64,000 nt of DNA. It comes from Pyronema omphalodes. Lineage: Eukaryota > Ascomycota > Pezizomycetes > Pezizales > Pyronemataceae. Each line of letters begins with the position of its first letter. Positions within the stretch are counted from its first letter, which is position 1. Where the stretch lies: assembly GCA_024516155.1 (NCBI GenBank), contig JAJJXM010000043.1, positions 372,001-436,000 of the forward strand. Reading direction: 5' to 3'. Under the pieces are notes generated by a model. That model did no database searches, was not told where the DNA came from, and saw only the letters and a list, made by a program, of their open reading frames with translations. Positions 1 to 11,963 of this stretch are shown piece by piece. The position numbers and the translations under genes are program-made.

Positions 1-507
1 TGAATTGATTGGTTGGGAAACTGCCTGCTTTTTGGATGGTGATGATTGCGACGGCTAAATTGGGTGCAATGGAAAATCGGTCTCTGTGCGTGTTGGGGGC
101 TTAAGAGCGGGCTGGGGTTGCGCATAAGTGGGGAATGTAGACAAAGAACCGGGGGGGGGGGGGGGGGGGGGGAGTGTGGAGAAGGGGGAGAAGGGGAGTA
201 GAGAAAAGAATGTATAGTACAAAACATGTATACTATACACAACTTGACAAGATTAAAACACTAGAACGTCATAGGAAATGGATTGCTGGGTTTTTTTCTT
301 TTCTAAAATATATTTTTTTCTTCTGCTTCTGCTTCTGCTTTGGATTTTGGTTCTTGTGTGATTTGTGCGATGTGATTTGTGTGATGTGATGGAGTGATTC
401 TTATAACTTCCCTTCCTTCCATCCTTCCATCCTTCCTTCCTATGTGTAACAACCACACCTCAATACCGACCACAAATTACATAAACATCGACTGGTTGGC
501 CGGTTAT

Positions 508-596
<89 letters not shown>

Positions 597-2603
597 TCTT
601 TGTTATGACCTAAGAAATGAAACAAAATATTAATCCTCAGCCGCAGCCCCCATATCCACACAGACGCATCCAAGCCCAACCCAGCCCATCCCAACCCAGC
701 CGCAGCCGCAGCCCCCATATCCACACAGACGCATCCAAGCCCAGCTAAGCTAAGCCAAGCTAATCCAAGCATACACAATCTTCAACCATACCGAAGTCTT
801 TTTTTTAACACAATCCTCACGCTGTACGCTGTACGCTGAACGCTGTGATTTTCGTATGCATTGGGAATAAAAGAAAGGGTTATTGCTTGTTAGGTATGGT
901 GGATATGGTGCTGTGTGGTTTCTGGTGTTGGGTTGGGTTGGGTTGGGTTGGGTATCGTGGTATAGTAGAAGCATGGAAGCATGGCAGAAGAATAGTAGCA
1001 TAGTAGCATAGTAGCATAGCAGGCAGAAGAATAGCAGAAGAATAGCAGAAGAATAGCAGAAGAATAGAAGTATAGTAGCATAGTAGCATAGTAGCATAGT
1101 AGCATAGTAGCATAATAGCATAGCAGCATAGCACTCATAGCACTCATAGCACTCATAGCACATACTATCTAAACAACCCCCCAAAATCCCCAAAATCCCC
1201 AAAATCCCCAAAATCCCCAAAATCCCGAAACTCTAAACTAAACTCGTTACTCGTTACTCGTTACTCAAAAACCCGTTACATTACCCGCTTTAAAAAGTTT
1301 AAACACTATGTATGTATACATATAGATATGGAATCTGTGGATGGAATCTATGGATGGATACCTTAGACATATGTATGTATATATTTACCCGCCCTGGAAG
1401 ATGAACCCTGTTTACCCTTTACATACGTGTAGATCCTGGCAGGGATTTGGATACTGGCAGGGATTTGGGAATATGTAGGGATGGAGGATAGAGGGATAGG
1501 AATATGTAGGGATGGAGGGATCCATGGAGGGAGGGAAGTTACGTCATCGCTCGTGTTTTGACGATGGTTAGATGGATAGCGAGATAGATTGGGGATAAAC
1601 AGATTGATTGATTAAACGACTCTATGGAAACCCAGGCAAACCTGGGGAGTGTTGAAGGTACATAGTTATGTATATAAGCTTAGAATTATGGGTTCGGGGG
1701 ATGTATGTATTTGGGTTTGCGATTTTAGTTTTCGAAGGTTTCAGGATGTCGGATTTAGCCAAATAAACAGACAACTCTAGCCTACAAAGAAAGGTGCGAA
1801 TAGAAACTATGTACCCTTGTATATATGTTGCAACTACGTAGGAAAAGTTCCAAAAGTTTTAAAATTCCAAAATCTGAAACCCGAAATTTTTAAATTTCCA
1901 AAGCTCTAAGCTTCCAAAAATTCCAAACTCCTCAACTTAAATAGCCGGAAAATCACGGCATGCCGGAATGTACGGAAGCTGCGGAAATTACAATTTCAGA
2001 ACATGCGAACCCCGCACCGTGATGAAAAAAAAAAAAAATCAGGAAAATCGGTGTACGAAATTATGGCTTCGTATATGGTGCCATACATTTTAAACCCAGG
2101 AAACGGAAATCGGCAGTTTTGCTGGGTATGTATGGTAACTAAGACTTTTACATACAGTACATACATAGGCGAGAAGCGAAACGCGGATCTGATAATACAC
2201 ATGTCAGCACCGGGAATCTAGCTAAAGCTGCTAAAGAAGCTAGCTAGGGAAGCTAAGGAATCTGGAGTAAGCATCATCGTCATCGTCATCGTCATCGTCA
2301 TTCATCGTTGACAAGCATCAGCATCAGCATCAGCACCGTTGTCGTCGCATATAATACTATTAATCGACCCTATTTACAAAATTGTAGCGAAACACCGTGG
2401 ACGAAATATCTTATAAGCACAGCACAATTCAGCAGTTTACGGCAGTCATCGGGTATACGCGATATCGTCTCACCTCATCACGCGAACGCGAATCAGCAGT
2501 CGTCTTATCTAAAGCATCAGCATCAGCATCAGCACGCACCATAGCATCCTGCCCCGCCCTGCCCCACCTCAACTTACGCCACGGTTAATCGTCAACAGTA
2601 ACA
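1..2603. repeat. Gene-free satellite-rich region
   Basis: No credible gene is seen here; all open frames are short and low in complexity. The region holds a 22-base G run (151-172), a (CAGA)n tract of about 22 units (509-596), a 41-bp direct repeat (638-678 and 703-743), a TTGGG tract near 930-955, interlaced ATAGCAGAAG and TAGCATAG repeats (about 1005-1170), an AAAATCCCC tract (about 1178-1228), a CTCGTTA tract near 1242-1265 and a CATCGT tract (about 2271-2300). The last 60 bases probably hold the promoter or leader of the gene at 2604. Confidence 0.8.
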
Positions 2604-3417
2604 ATGGCTAATCCTCCCTCCACTTCGGCTCCTTCGGAACCTCTAAGGAAACAGTTCACGAGCTTTCTCGATACACACGGTCGTACTTTCGTAGAGAACC
2701 CATTATGGCAAGGAGTCAACTCATTGGGTGCATTGGGGATGTGGGCACATTCACGGAAAGTTGGTGAGAGGGGTTATAAGTCGGTTATGCCTAGGCCGAA
2801 TCATTTATTGTTGTTCGCTGCATTGTTTGGGGTTGCAACTGGAATTGGGTTCGAAGGTATGTATTCCCTGGGTATACCGAGGGAGGGGCGGGGATGATGA
2901 TGGAGGGGGTGCGGGCAGGACTTAAGCGCGCTGAAGATGAACTGGTGGGGAGCGGATAAATTGATTTACAATTTACCGCTGCCTGGGATATTCGACCACC
3001 GATAGCTGCAGCTGTCATTATCTTACAGTTCAGCTTTATCCTCCTGGAGCTTACTCAGCTTGCCCTCTCATACCCTTTCCACCTGATCCTGTCCAGTTAG
3101 CTCATAGCTATCCGTTCCTTTTCCTCTCTCTCTCTTCATCTTACATACCTACCTACTGCTCTGCCCACCCTTCTCAATTCAAAAAATTCAAAAGCCAATG
3201 CTAATACTCCTCAGGTTACACAGTAGATGCGGCTGGTACCACCGCAGCTTGGGGTACCTTATATCTCCTAACAAACGGTATCAAACGGACGATTACTCCG
3301 ATTTACAAAGCGCGGACAGTTCTCCCCGCCGTATTTGCCGCAAAAATCGCCTTTGACACTGTTAATGGTGCCTGGTACTGGGGTAACACTCGGAGATGGG
3401 AACCGGAAAGTAAATAG
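2604..3417 (+). CDS. AIM19: Aim19-like small mitochondrial membrane protein, 2 exons
   Basis: Two exons, 2604-2856 and 3215-3417, give a 151-residue protein. The intron starts GTATGT, ends CTCAG and has a GCTAATAC branch-site-like sequence just before the acceptor. The start ATG follows AACA. The second half holds two or three hydrophobic stretches (around PNHLLLFAALFGVATGIGF, then AAWGTLYLLTNGIK, then YKARTVLPAVFAAKIAF). The AAW-TLYL-NG signature and the following YKAR-LP segment resemble the Aim19 family of small mitochondrial membrane proteins linked to inheritance of mitochondria in yeast. The intron of 358 bases is long for this window and contains no convincing exon. The N-terminus has no strong presequence. 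The family call rests on recalled similarity, so a generic small membrane protein remains possible. Confidence 0.6.
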
Positions 3418-5473
3418 GGAATGTCCAAATAAGATATAAAAATAGAGAGAATAAAGTTACCGATTCAAAAGTCATTGTGATTCTTGATAGGCCAATAAGC
3501 TCGGAGAAGGGCGGGGTGAGGAGTCTAGAAGGAGTGGGGCGCAGCAAGGTGCAGGCGAGTGGAAGTGGAAGTTGAACGGAGCATTGCGCAGAGGTGCTGC
3601 AGAAGAAGCTTCCGAGAGGTGATAACACAGGACATTGAAATGGAGGACGGGCTGCGTAACTCTTGACCGCTGCACACTGCATCACCCGGACTCAGCGTGG
3701 CGCAGTGGTGGCGGGGTAAAGATCACAGTGTGGCAGGGCAAACCTTAAGGCTGAACCCGAAAGACAACCTCTCACCCTCCAAAACTCACGAAACTATATC
3801 CATCGACCCGAAAAATGTCTATAAGTGCACGCTAGAATAACCATAGACAAGTCGACCCGGATGACGGCAATTCAACCACAATTCGTTTGCACATCTTCAA
3901 GCGAACCTCGTTTATCATAAGTATGCGGATGGCAAAGTCCGCTAATGTATGATTCGTCACATATAACATAAAATTAATTTTTTCAAGCTGTAGGAAACGG
4001 AAAAAATAAATTTCGGAAAACAAAAAGTGATGAGTAGGGCTGAGATTTTGAGACTAAGGAACAAACAAGCGAAAACCCTTACATACATACATACGCAACG
4101 CAGGAAACAAAATTCTTCCGGCGCCGAGGTCGTGCGGATATACGGGATACTACATACAGATAAGCTTGGATGCTTTGCTTCCTGCATAGAAAATGCGTAC
4201 ACACATAAGCAAACCTTGCAAGCTATTAGCTTACCATCATGCGAACCCTAGAAAATCCGGAACCCTATCTAAGCCCTAATATGTGTACCTATGTAGATAT
4301 GTACAGCTTTTATTTGCGTTGATTCCATGCAATAATAAGAAAATTATTTTCTCCGTAGATTTAACTCTAACTGAAGATAGAGTCTTCGGGAACTATCGAA
4401 AGACAACGTGAGTGAGACTGCAGCTAGAAACGGCGGGGCTTTATTTAGCGGAATGCAATGAGTGAGTTGGCTGTGAAATATGTAAGTTAAGCAAGTATTA
4501 AATTGGGTTCGTAGCCACCCCGTTAACAAGCTTGAAAAGCTTGCTTCAGACCAAAGTTCAGAGCCGAGTGATAAAGTAGTTATCGGTTATGTACATATGT
4601 ACATATGTATCATACGCATCGACCATGGTGCTCGTCCGACATCATCTGGGTTGGAAGCGAAAATCTGGTGGCGTAGGCCGATCTAGACCTCATCATCTTC
4701 CGCGTGCTGGTTCATTTCAACATACATATTCCTCAATCTTCTTTCATTTAGATCAATTTTTTACAGGTTTTTTTTCTTTACTTTTATCTTCAGTTATCTA
4801 TCTGGGTTTTTATTTGTAGAAGATTTTAGTTTTGCACGGAATGGATCGGAAACGTTCTCACCGCGTGGGAAACGAACGCGAACGAGTGGGGCCCAGGGTC
4901 GGTTGGAAATTCCGGAGGTCTGAAGGCGACGGAAGCTGCCGTTGGTTAGGACGGCCTGCACAGGGCTGAGATGAAGCTGGGCTGAGACTCGGGTTATGTT
5001 CCGGGCCGGAGTAGGGGAAATTAACGAAGCGTCGTGCATGGTGAGTCACTCGGCTCGAGACCGCTGTGAGCGCTGAAGATCAAGTGCACCAGAAACAATG
5101 AATAAAATTAACAGCATAAGGAAAGATTGAATCAACATTCCTGGAATAAGTATTGAAATAAGGTATAAATCCTTTAGATTTATGTGCCATAAAAAATATA
5201 TCGTAGTAGTAAATAGACAAAAAAAAACAAAGACATAATTTCAACAAGGAAAAATCCTGAAAACGACAATCCAATTACTGTCAATCGTATACAGCTGCTC
5301 AATTATGGGCTGGGATCATATCAGAAGTCAAAAATAACATATTTATTCCGGTTCATCGAGGAGAGCTGAAAGCGTTGAAACGGAGAGATAGTAAAAAGAG
5401 AAGATAGGATTATCATTTGGTGCTTGAAAGTATTATTGATGTGAAAGATTACAGAGGCGGGTTTTCCAACCTT

Positions 5474-5692
5474 ATTTATTTATTGAATCATACGCTGACC
5501 GAGGCCTAAAAGGCCCATACTGGGAAAACAAGAACAAAAAACCAAAGCCTGTCCTCGTGATTTGAACCATCTGATGAGGCCCCCCAGTCACCTAAACCCG
5601 TGATAGCCACCGAATTTGAAAAAAGAAAAAGGCACAACAATAACACCGGAAATACATAGTGAAGCAAATCACTGAGAATAAACACCTTCATG
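5474..5692 (-). mobile_element. LINE-tail-like element, copy 1
   Basis: Read on the minus strand, this stretch aligns by eye with the element at 40980-41239 over nearly its whole length: a similar T-rich 5' part beginning GAAGGTGTTT, the GGGGGGCCTCAT block, then TCACGAGGACAGG. It ends in the shared GGGCCTTTTAGGCC hairpin and GATTCAATAAATAAATAA tail. The A-rich iterated tail marks the 3' end of a non-LTR retroelement product. The last readable codons in LINE sense are MGLLGLGQRMIQ and stop. No clear target-site duplication was found around this copy, which suggests it is older than the other two. Confidence 0.6.
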
Positions 5693-6060
5693 TAAAATTA
5701 ATACTGAGTGGTACCCTAATGGTATCCTACTTTAACCGCCTTCCTAAACCTGTCTGTTAAAGAAGCTCCAGTATGTCATCTGTCATCTGTCATCTGTCAA
5801 CGATCCTCATTCTTCTACTCATTCGCTTCCCGTGGTCCTTGGTTACCCTCGAGTCTAGTCTATGAAACACTACAACATTGAAATGTAGGCAAGCTCTCCG
5901 AACCGCGATGTTTATGGCAGTATAAGACAGGGACGTGTGCTTATTAAGTAGACCATTATGTTAATTAAATTTTACTGATGGAGAAAATTTCAAGGTGTTC
6001 TTCAATGTGATCTACTGAAAAGTACTATCTTTCATTGAAAAAGTGTCCTCGTCTAGGGAT

Positions 6061-6111
6061 TGTTATTATTGAATCATACGCTGACCGAGGCCTAAAAGGC
6101 CCATGCAGGAA
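6061..6111 (-). mobile_element. 51-bp LINE-tail insertion with perfect 14-bp target-site duplication
   Basis: The 14 bases CCTCGTCTAGGGAT occur at 6047-6060 and again at 6112-6125, flanking 51 bases. On the minus strand these 51 bases are the 3'-terminal part of the element at 40980-41239, from CCTGCATGGGCC through TTCAATAATAAC. Target-site duplication, 5' truncation and an AAT-repeat tail together are the signature of target-primed reverse transcription. The perfect duplication implies recent insertion. Confidence 0.85.
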
Positions 6112-6336
6112 CCTCGTCTAGGGATGCACACGAGATGAGCGGCACCGAACTTTTCCTGCCAACGGAGTATTGACCATCGCGTAATGCCTTATCGATAATG
6201 CTGGGCACTCTGGATGTCGGGGGAATAGTGGGTGTAAGGGTTGTAAGATGATGCGGGGATGGCCGTTGCAAGACGCTCAATTTATAGCCGATGTAGCGAA
6301 AACCGTGCTGGAGCCTCATATTCAGCTGGTGTGAAG

Positions 6337-6570
6337 GATTCAAGCGCAGTCAGCGCTCGATGATGTTATCGGAGAAATCTACACAGGCGATAAACAAGAG
6401 CTTTTTGACGCGACCGGAACCAATTCTGCGGATACGATGCACAATCAAGGTAAATATAGATTATTTCCTACTTCGCCAATCAGTCTTCCAGGCAAAGTTG
6501 TTACCGAGTGTAAGATTCAGCTTCTTAGTAAAACTACTACCGCAGTAAATGCTGTTCATCAAGAGCTATA
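6337..6570 (+). pseudogene. Possible coding relic, unrecognised
   Basis: From about 6337 to the TAA at 6568-6570 a frame reads as a normal-looking protein segment (RIQAQSALDDVIGEIYTGDK and onward, ending AVNAVHQEL). A GTAAATAT...TTCCAG segment of 42 bases inside it could be an intron and is a multiple of three, so the frame stays open either way. No start codon or upstream exon is visible. It may be the end of a decayed gene or chance; I do not recognise a family. Confidence 0.2.
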
Positions 6571-7159
6571 ATGGACTACCGGAGTTTGAAGTCTTGGAGG
6601 TGTTCGAGGAGGAAGAGCATTAGCATTGGGGCGGATAATACATTGCAGGATTATTGCTTCACTCGTAGTTTCATGAAATTTGTTTTCTCGCTCGAATTCT
6701 TAAGACTTACGAGACCAAAATCGCACGAGACGAGACGTCTCGAGACCAAGCGCAGTCTCGTCTCGTCTCGTCTCGTGTGCATCCATATCCTCGTCATTTT
6801 AAATCACTCGTTTGAGGCAAGATCCCCATGGCTACAGTGGGCTTTACCGGAAATAAACGTTAAACTCAATGATCACGGCCTCGTTTACTCTAGATAAATT
6901 GCTTAGATACTTAGCAAAGTATTAGTACAGTATTCAATTCATGGATGAAGATCAAGTCTTCTAGTTGGCAACTTGAAGTTACGCTGAATAATGCAATCCA
7001 AAGTGATCACAGCAAACGTTGCTAGAATCTGAAAGTTCCTGCGACCTGCATATATGACGGTTCGATCTATGGATGGCTAACTCGATCAGCGGGGTTAACT
7101 ACAAAGTCCTTGCTGCCACTTTATGCTGAAGTTCCATTGCAACTCAATTACAAGTCTAT

Positions 7160-10100
7160 TTATTTACTGCCAAATGCCCTCAGCATATCCTCTGCTTCAT
7201 CAATACCCAGATCTTCCGCCCATTCCAGCGCTGTCATTCCGTGATTCTTTTCCACCAAGTTGACATCAACGTCTTTGTGGTCCAAGAGCAACCGAACAAT
7301 ATCATCCGAGTAGGATTCAGTATCGGTTACAACAGACCATATCAACGGTGTCCGACCCTGCAAATCTTGGCTGTTGATATCGGCGCCCCGCTCCAACAAT
7401 GTAGATATTGTTTTTACATGACCTGCCTGCGCCGCCCATGACAGAGGCGTCCGTCCCAGATTGTCCTTGCAATTCACTTCTGCGCCATTCTTTAAAAGGA
7501 TCTCCAAAACCCCTCCATGCTTGTATTCCACATGTCCATTATAGAATCTCGTGTCTCGGTAGACCACACCGGCTGCGTACGACAAAGGAGTCCTACCGTT
7601 ATTATCTCTTTCATCAATGGAAAAGCCTCTTTCCACAAGCAAACTTAGAATATCTTGCCAACCACTTTCAGCAGCCAGTGAGACGGCTGTACGACCTCTG
7701 CTATCCTTTTCGTCGACGTCACCACCGCGATCCAGAAGTGCTCTTACAATCTCTTCACAACCAATATCAACAGCATACGACAACGGGTTCCTGTCGTATT
7801 TTCCTTTGGCTTTGATGTTGGCGCCTCTTTCCAACAGTAATTCCAGAATATCCGTATGCTTTTCATAGGCAGCTATTGAGAGTGTTGTCCGAACATTGGC
7901 GTCTTCAGGATCAACCACAGCTCCTGCGTCTAGGAGCATCCGAACAACTTCAGTATGTCCTCCGCGTGTGGCCAGCGAAAGTGCGGTTCGACCACTGTTG
8001 TCTTTGGTATTGACATCCGCGTTTCGTTCCAAGAGAACCCGTACGACCTCATGGTGTCCGGCTTTAGCTGCGATTGCTAGAGGTGTCAGTCCGCCCATAT
8101 CTTTGATGTCGATTTCGATGTCTTCGTGGTGAACCAACAGCTCTACTATCGCGATGTAACCTCGTCCGGCGGCCCAGCTTAGTGCGACTCGTTCTCCCGC
8201 ATCCTGAGCGTTGACGTCAATATCTTGGCAATCGACCAGCTCCCGAACAACGCTCTCCGCTCCAAAAAACGCCGCTACAACCAAAGCTAAATTCTGAGAT
8301 CCAATGTCGTTTTCGCCAATTTGCATTTGTGGTGCAGTGAGATATTGCTTATCATCCCCGAAGTTTCGCCGAATTGGCCACGTCAAAAGCCGTTGAAAAA
8401 ATGGACGAGAATCATGGGTTTCTAGAAGTAAGTTTACTATCTCACTGGGAATACTTTGTGTCTTTTCCTTTCTAGCATGATTACCCCAGTTGTAGAAGGC
8501 GTACTCAAGTAAAGCGTATGTTCGGAAAAGTTCTTCTTCCATAGCTAGATGGATGAAATTGGGAATATCGAATGAAATATATGTCAGGCAGGCGAGAGCA
8601 ATTTCCCCATGGCCTCCTTGGAACATCTGTCCCTCGTCATACTGGGTGTCCAAGTAATCTTGTAATGACTTGTGAACCAGACGTAGGGTGCATGTTGCTT
8701 TATCCATGGTAACCAGCCCAAAGCAACCTTCAAAGATTGATTTCGGGTCGATAAAATCTTCCTCGTCGAGTTCTCCGAGTCCTGGCTCAGTCGCAAGTGC
8801 ATGGCGTAGTTCTTCCAGGGTGAGAGGTCTCTCCGCAAGAAATATCCATTTCAAAATGTTGAGAGCCTGCTCTGCTATGTCTGATGTTTGGCTTTTAACT
8901 CTTTCTATAGTAAGTCGGAAAGCATCATTAAGGCCTCGGGGCATGGTTTTCAGTGCTTCGCGTCGCCTTTTAACTGTAGTCTTCTCTAGTACAGCAGAGA
9001 TTTGAAGAACTGGTAGCAAGAACCTAAAGATAGCCTCTAATTAGCATTTTATTCTGGGAGAAGCAGGTTTCAATACATACATCCCGAGAGATTTTGAGAT
9101 AATTTCTGATACTATCTGATCTTTAAATTCCTGCGTCATCTTCACCCTTTTGTCCCTACTGAATCTATATTTGATGTATTCGACGATATCATCAGAATTG
9201 GCTTCCAGAGTAACAGCTATCTGGTTCGATTCCTCAAAAGATGTATGTGTATTGACGTATTCTTCCATCTCAGGTCTACCGGTAAAAAAGAACTTAATCC
9301 GCGATGAACGAGACTCGGAAGTTTCAGTCAGCTGTTGTAAAGACTCAAGTAAGCTCCATCTACAATCTTCCTCGCATTCATCGAGAGCATCGATGCAGAT
9401 AAATACAGCATCAAAAGTTTGAAGAACCTGTGCCAGAGCCTGGAGCGCATTTTCTAATTCAATTTTCTTCCGTGCCTTCTTCATTTGTACCAACGGCTGG
9501 ATAATAGTATTTGGTAAGTTCCGCGCCAAAGAAAGTGCTTGTTTCAGGATCCCCCCAACCACGTTGATTAACGATTGACTCTCGGTTTCTTGGTAATCAA
9601 AGTGCAAACAGGCCACGCAAACGTTCTTGCCGGAGTATCGGGAAGATAAGTGATCAACCACAAGTGAACTACGGAATTTCTAAAGTTAGTATCCAGCTTG
9701 ATTTTGCTGTTTTGGGGTAGACGTTCATACGCACCTCATTACTGTTTTTCCAGCACCAGGAATTCCATAGACACCGAAGAGATTCGTCCCCTCTGAATCG
9801 TCGCGCCACTTTTGGAACTCGGCAAGCTCAACGAACCATTGACCAGTATTTCCTAATCTCTTACTTCTAATATCTTGGTGCCTAATTTGTGGTTCCAGCG
9901 GAGATATCCACTTTAGAAGATCCTCCATTTCTTGTACTGTTGGTCAAAATATCAGTTTTTGTTCGACTTATAGAATGACATAGGATAACAACCATCAAAC
10001 CTATCGTGAAGTTCTTCCATTGACTTCAAAATTTTGTTTTGAGTTTTAGAACTAAGGAGCAGGGCTTCCATGACACAACCAAGCATCATTGTTTGCTTCT

Positions 10101-10694
10101 TATATTTCGCTACAATTTCCGCCATTGAGTCCTCCATTTGATCTTTCAAAACCGAAATTGTGACGTTTAATTTTTCTTGCTTCTGTTCTAGCATTGCCAT
10201 AACATCATCCGTTGATTTCGATAAAATCTCACTACGCAAACATTAGATTCTATAAGCAGAAATTAGAGTCGAACTCACCAATTCGCAATAGTCAAAGAAA
10301 ATTGAAATGTCTGCATGAACCTATGTAGCATTTCCACAGTACTCTGATACTCCTCCTTTTTCAGAGGCCACTTCATCCTTTCAAGCAGTTCCTTCATCTT
10401 CCCCCCTCCTTTCAATTTTTCCAACTTCTTAAAAAGCCCTTCAATCTCTTCCTGACAGCTCCTTATCACCACAATTAAGGCGGAAGTTGCCTCTAGACGT
10501 CCCTTAAAGTCGGTGCGGAGGAACGCTGTAAACTGCCTCAACACATGACATAAAGATGTTATCTCAACGAGCAAATTATGGGCATCTTCTGGGGCTGATT
10601 TGTAGTCGCCAACGTAGCCTTTAATAATCGTTGTCAGCTCCATCGCAAGGCTTATCAGTCCCGCAAGACCTGTGGCAACACTGAAAGGGTCCAT
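7160..10694 (-). CDS. NLR: HeLo-like N-terminus, NACHT NTPase, about 11 ankyrin repeats
   Basis: Five exons on the minus strand (10694-10279, 10231-9993, 9936-9735, 9668-9081, 9023-7160) join in frame to 1102 residues; the introns are 47-66 nt. Residues 1-140 (MDPFSVATGLAGLISLAMEL...) match the helical HeLo-like N-terminal domain of fungal STAND proteins. A coiled-coil linker follows. The NACHT domain has Walker A GIPGAGKT, completed by splicing into VMSSLVVDHL at about residues 275-292, and Walker B FICIDALDECEED near 380. Sensor-like FFFTGRPE and the conserved LVHKSLQDYL segment come later. From about 725 to the end are 11 ankyrin repeats, two of them enlarged. Such proteins act in fungal non-self recognition, programmed cell death and heterokaryon incompatibility: the repeats sense a ligand and the N-terminus executes. 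The specific trigger is unknown. No frameshift is seen, so the gene looks functional. Confidence 0.9.
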
Positions 10695-11963
10695 GGCTTA
10701 AACAAGTTGATAAGTCGTCTGATACTGGAGATGGAAGATTTGATAGTGAGCTTCTTGTATTATATATGTTTTTTCAGTTATAATGGGTACCAGTAAAGCA
10801 TTATATCTTTGTGGCACACTTCGAAGCGGGGAAGCGGGGCTATATCCTGGCTTTATTTTCGGCGGTTAACATGCATGCACGCATGCGTGCATGCAGCGCT
10901 TAGTAGACCGTTTTGATGATGTGGCCACCTACAGACCACCAGCCGCAATGATTTCTCCGACATCTGGGTTGCTTGTTTCATAATTAGATAGCTGAGGAGC
11001 GTAAATACTTCATTGGTGGATACTGCAACATTAGGGGTGGGCACTTGAGATCTTTTATGGAACATTCGGTAAAGTGTTGCACTATCATTTAGAGGTACAA
11101 AGAAGTGATCACTGCATTTAAGGTTCACGAAAGGTACTGAGGAATTTGTGTTCCGAGAACATTGTGACACAAAAAACCAGAACACCACAAGGATAGTCTC
11201 GAATTAAGGCCAGTCAAGCAGCGTCTAAATGGCGATGCTGATGGATTCAGAGTAGAAAATATATCTGCGTAAAAACACAACTAATAGAAGAGAGGTCAAT
11301 AAAAGTACTAATCTGTTGCGAACCCGTCGAGACGCTAGTAATTCATTTTAGAAAAACTCGGTACGGATACTAGCATATCGATGAAAATGCTTAATTAATT
11401 TAATATCATTCCAGTCATGCCATATTCCGCTTAGCTTAAATATCGTTAGGTGCATCCCGCATTGTTCGTACACCGAGTCGGTATTTGAGCTGCTCCTTTC
11501 TTATGTAGTCGTCTGATGAGTCAGAGGATGATGGATCCAACAATGTGTCAAATAGATACATGTTCATGCTAAACTCCTGATTGTTCTCACCCACCTTACA
11601 GAGTACAGTTGATTGATGTAGAGTCAGCCTACGCTTAGCAGCGTAGGGGTCGGATGTTGGCTGAACGCTTAACAGTAATTAAATAATTAATATCCATTGC
11701 CATGGGATCAGTAATCTGCACGTTTGTAGCTTTCTCTGATTGGTTAAATCTATTAATCCACTCTATGTAAAAAACATTCTTCAAAACCGCTGCCTTCGCG
11801 ATTTCATGGCAGCTTGACTAACCTCAAAAGAACTCTAAAAATAAAAAAAACGGTTTCTTCTTTATGTTTGATCTGCGCGTGCCAAGCCCCTAATCCCCGC
11901 ACCCCGCCAGACGCCAGGGTATGTCACACCTTCGCGACCACTGCTTGCTCGAGTCCTAACTAG
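10695..11963. other. Intergenic region upstream of the NLR and the TatD gene
   Basis: This contains the divergent upstream regions of the NLR (minus) and the TatD gene (plus). A perfect 24-bp palindrome lies at 10872-10895, about 180 bases before the NLR start. A 111-codon open frame on the minus strand (10853-11188) has no recognisable domain and I do not call it. Nothing else is seen. Confidence 0.55.
10872..10895. repeat. Perfect 24-bp palindrome (alternating purine/pyrimidine)
   Basis: The sequence from TGCATGCACGCA to its mirror complement is a perfect palindrome of 24 bases with no spacer, built almost entirely of alternating purines and pyrimidines. It could extrude a cruciform, adopt Z-DNA or bind a dimeric regulator. 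It sits in the NLR upstream region. Confidence 0.7.

Larger units (their letters stand above)
3418..7159. other. Gene-poor intergenic region with LINE-tail insertions and a coding relic
   Basis: No intact gene is supported. Open frames on either strand up to 108 codons (for example 3362-3685 minus and 6571-6897 plus) lack recognisable domains. The region contains two LINE-tail insertions (5474-5692 and 6061-6111, listed separately), a possible coding relic (6337-6570) and a (GTCTC)n stretch at about 6725-6778. The rest is unremarkable AT-rich sequence. Confidence 0.6.

Noticed and set aside
509..596. CRISPR-like array appearance of the repeat arrays
   Set aside because: These are uninterrupted tandem repeats without unique spacers in a eukaryotic genome.
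3680..3760. tRNA A-box-like word TGGCGCAGTGG on the plus strand
   Set aside because: No B box at the right distance and no acceptor stem; not a tRNA, and too short to support a SINE.
6092..6343. 83-codon minus-strand frame ending in the 51-bp LINE tail
   Set aside because: The segment looks mildly protein-like (VPSIIDKALRDGQYSVG), but no exon, start context or family supports it and the end is provided by the insertion.
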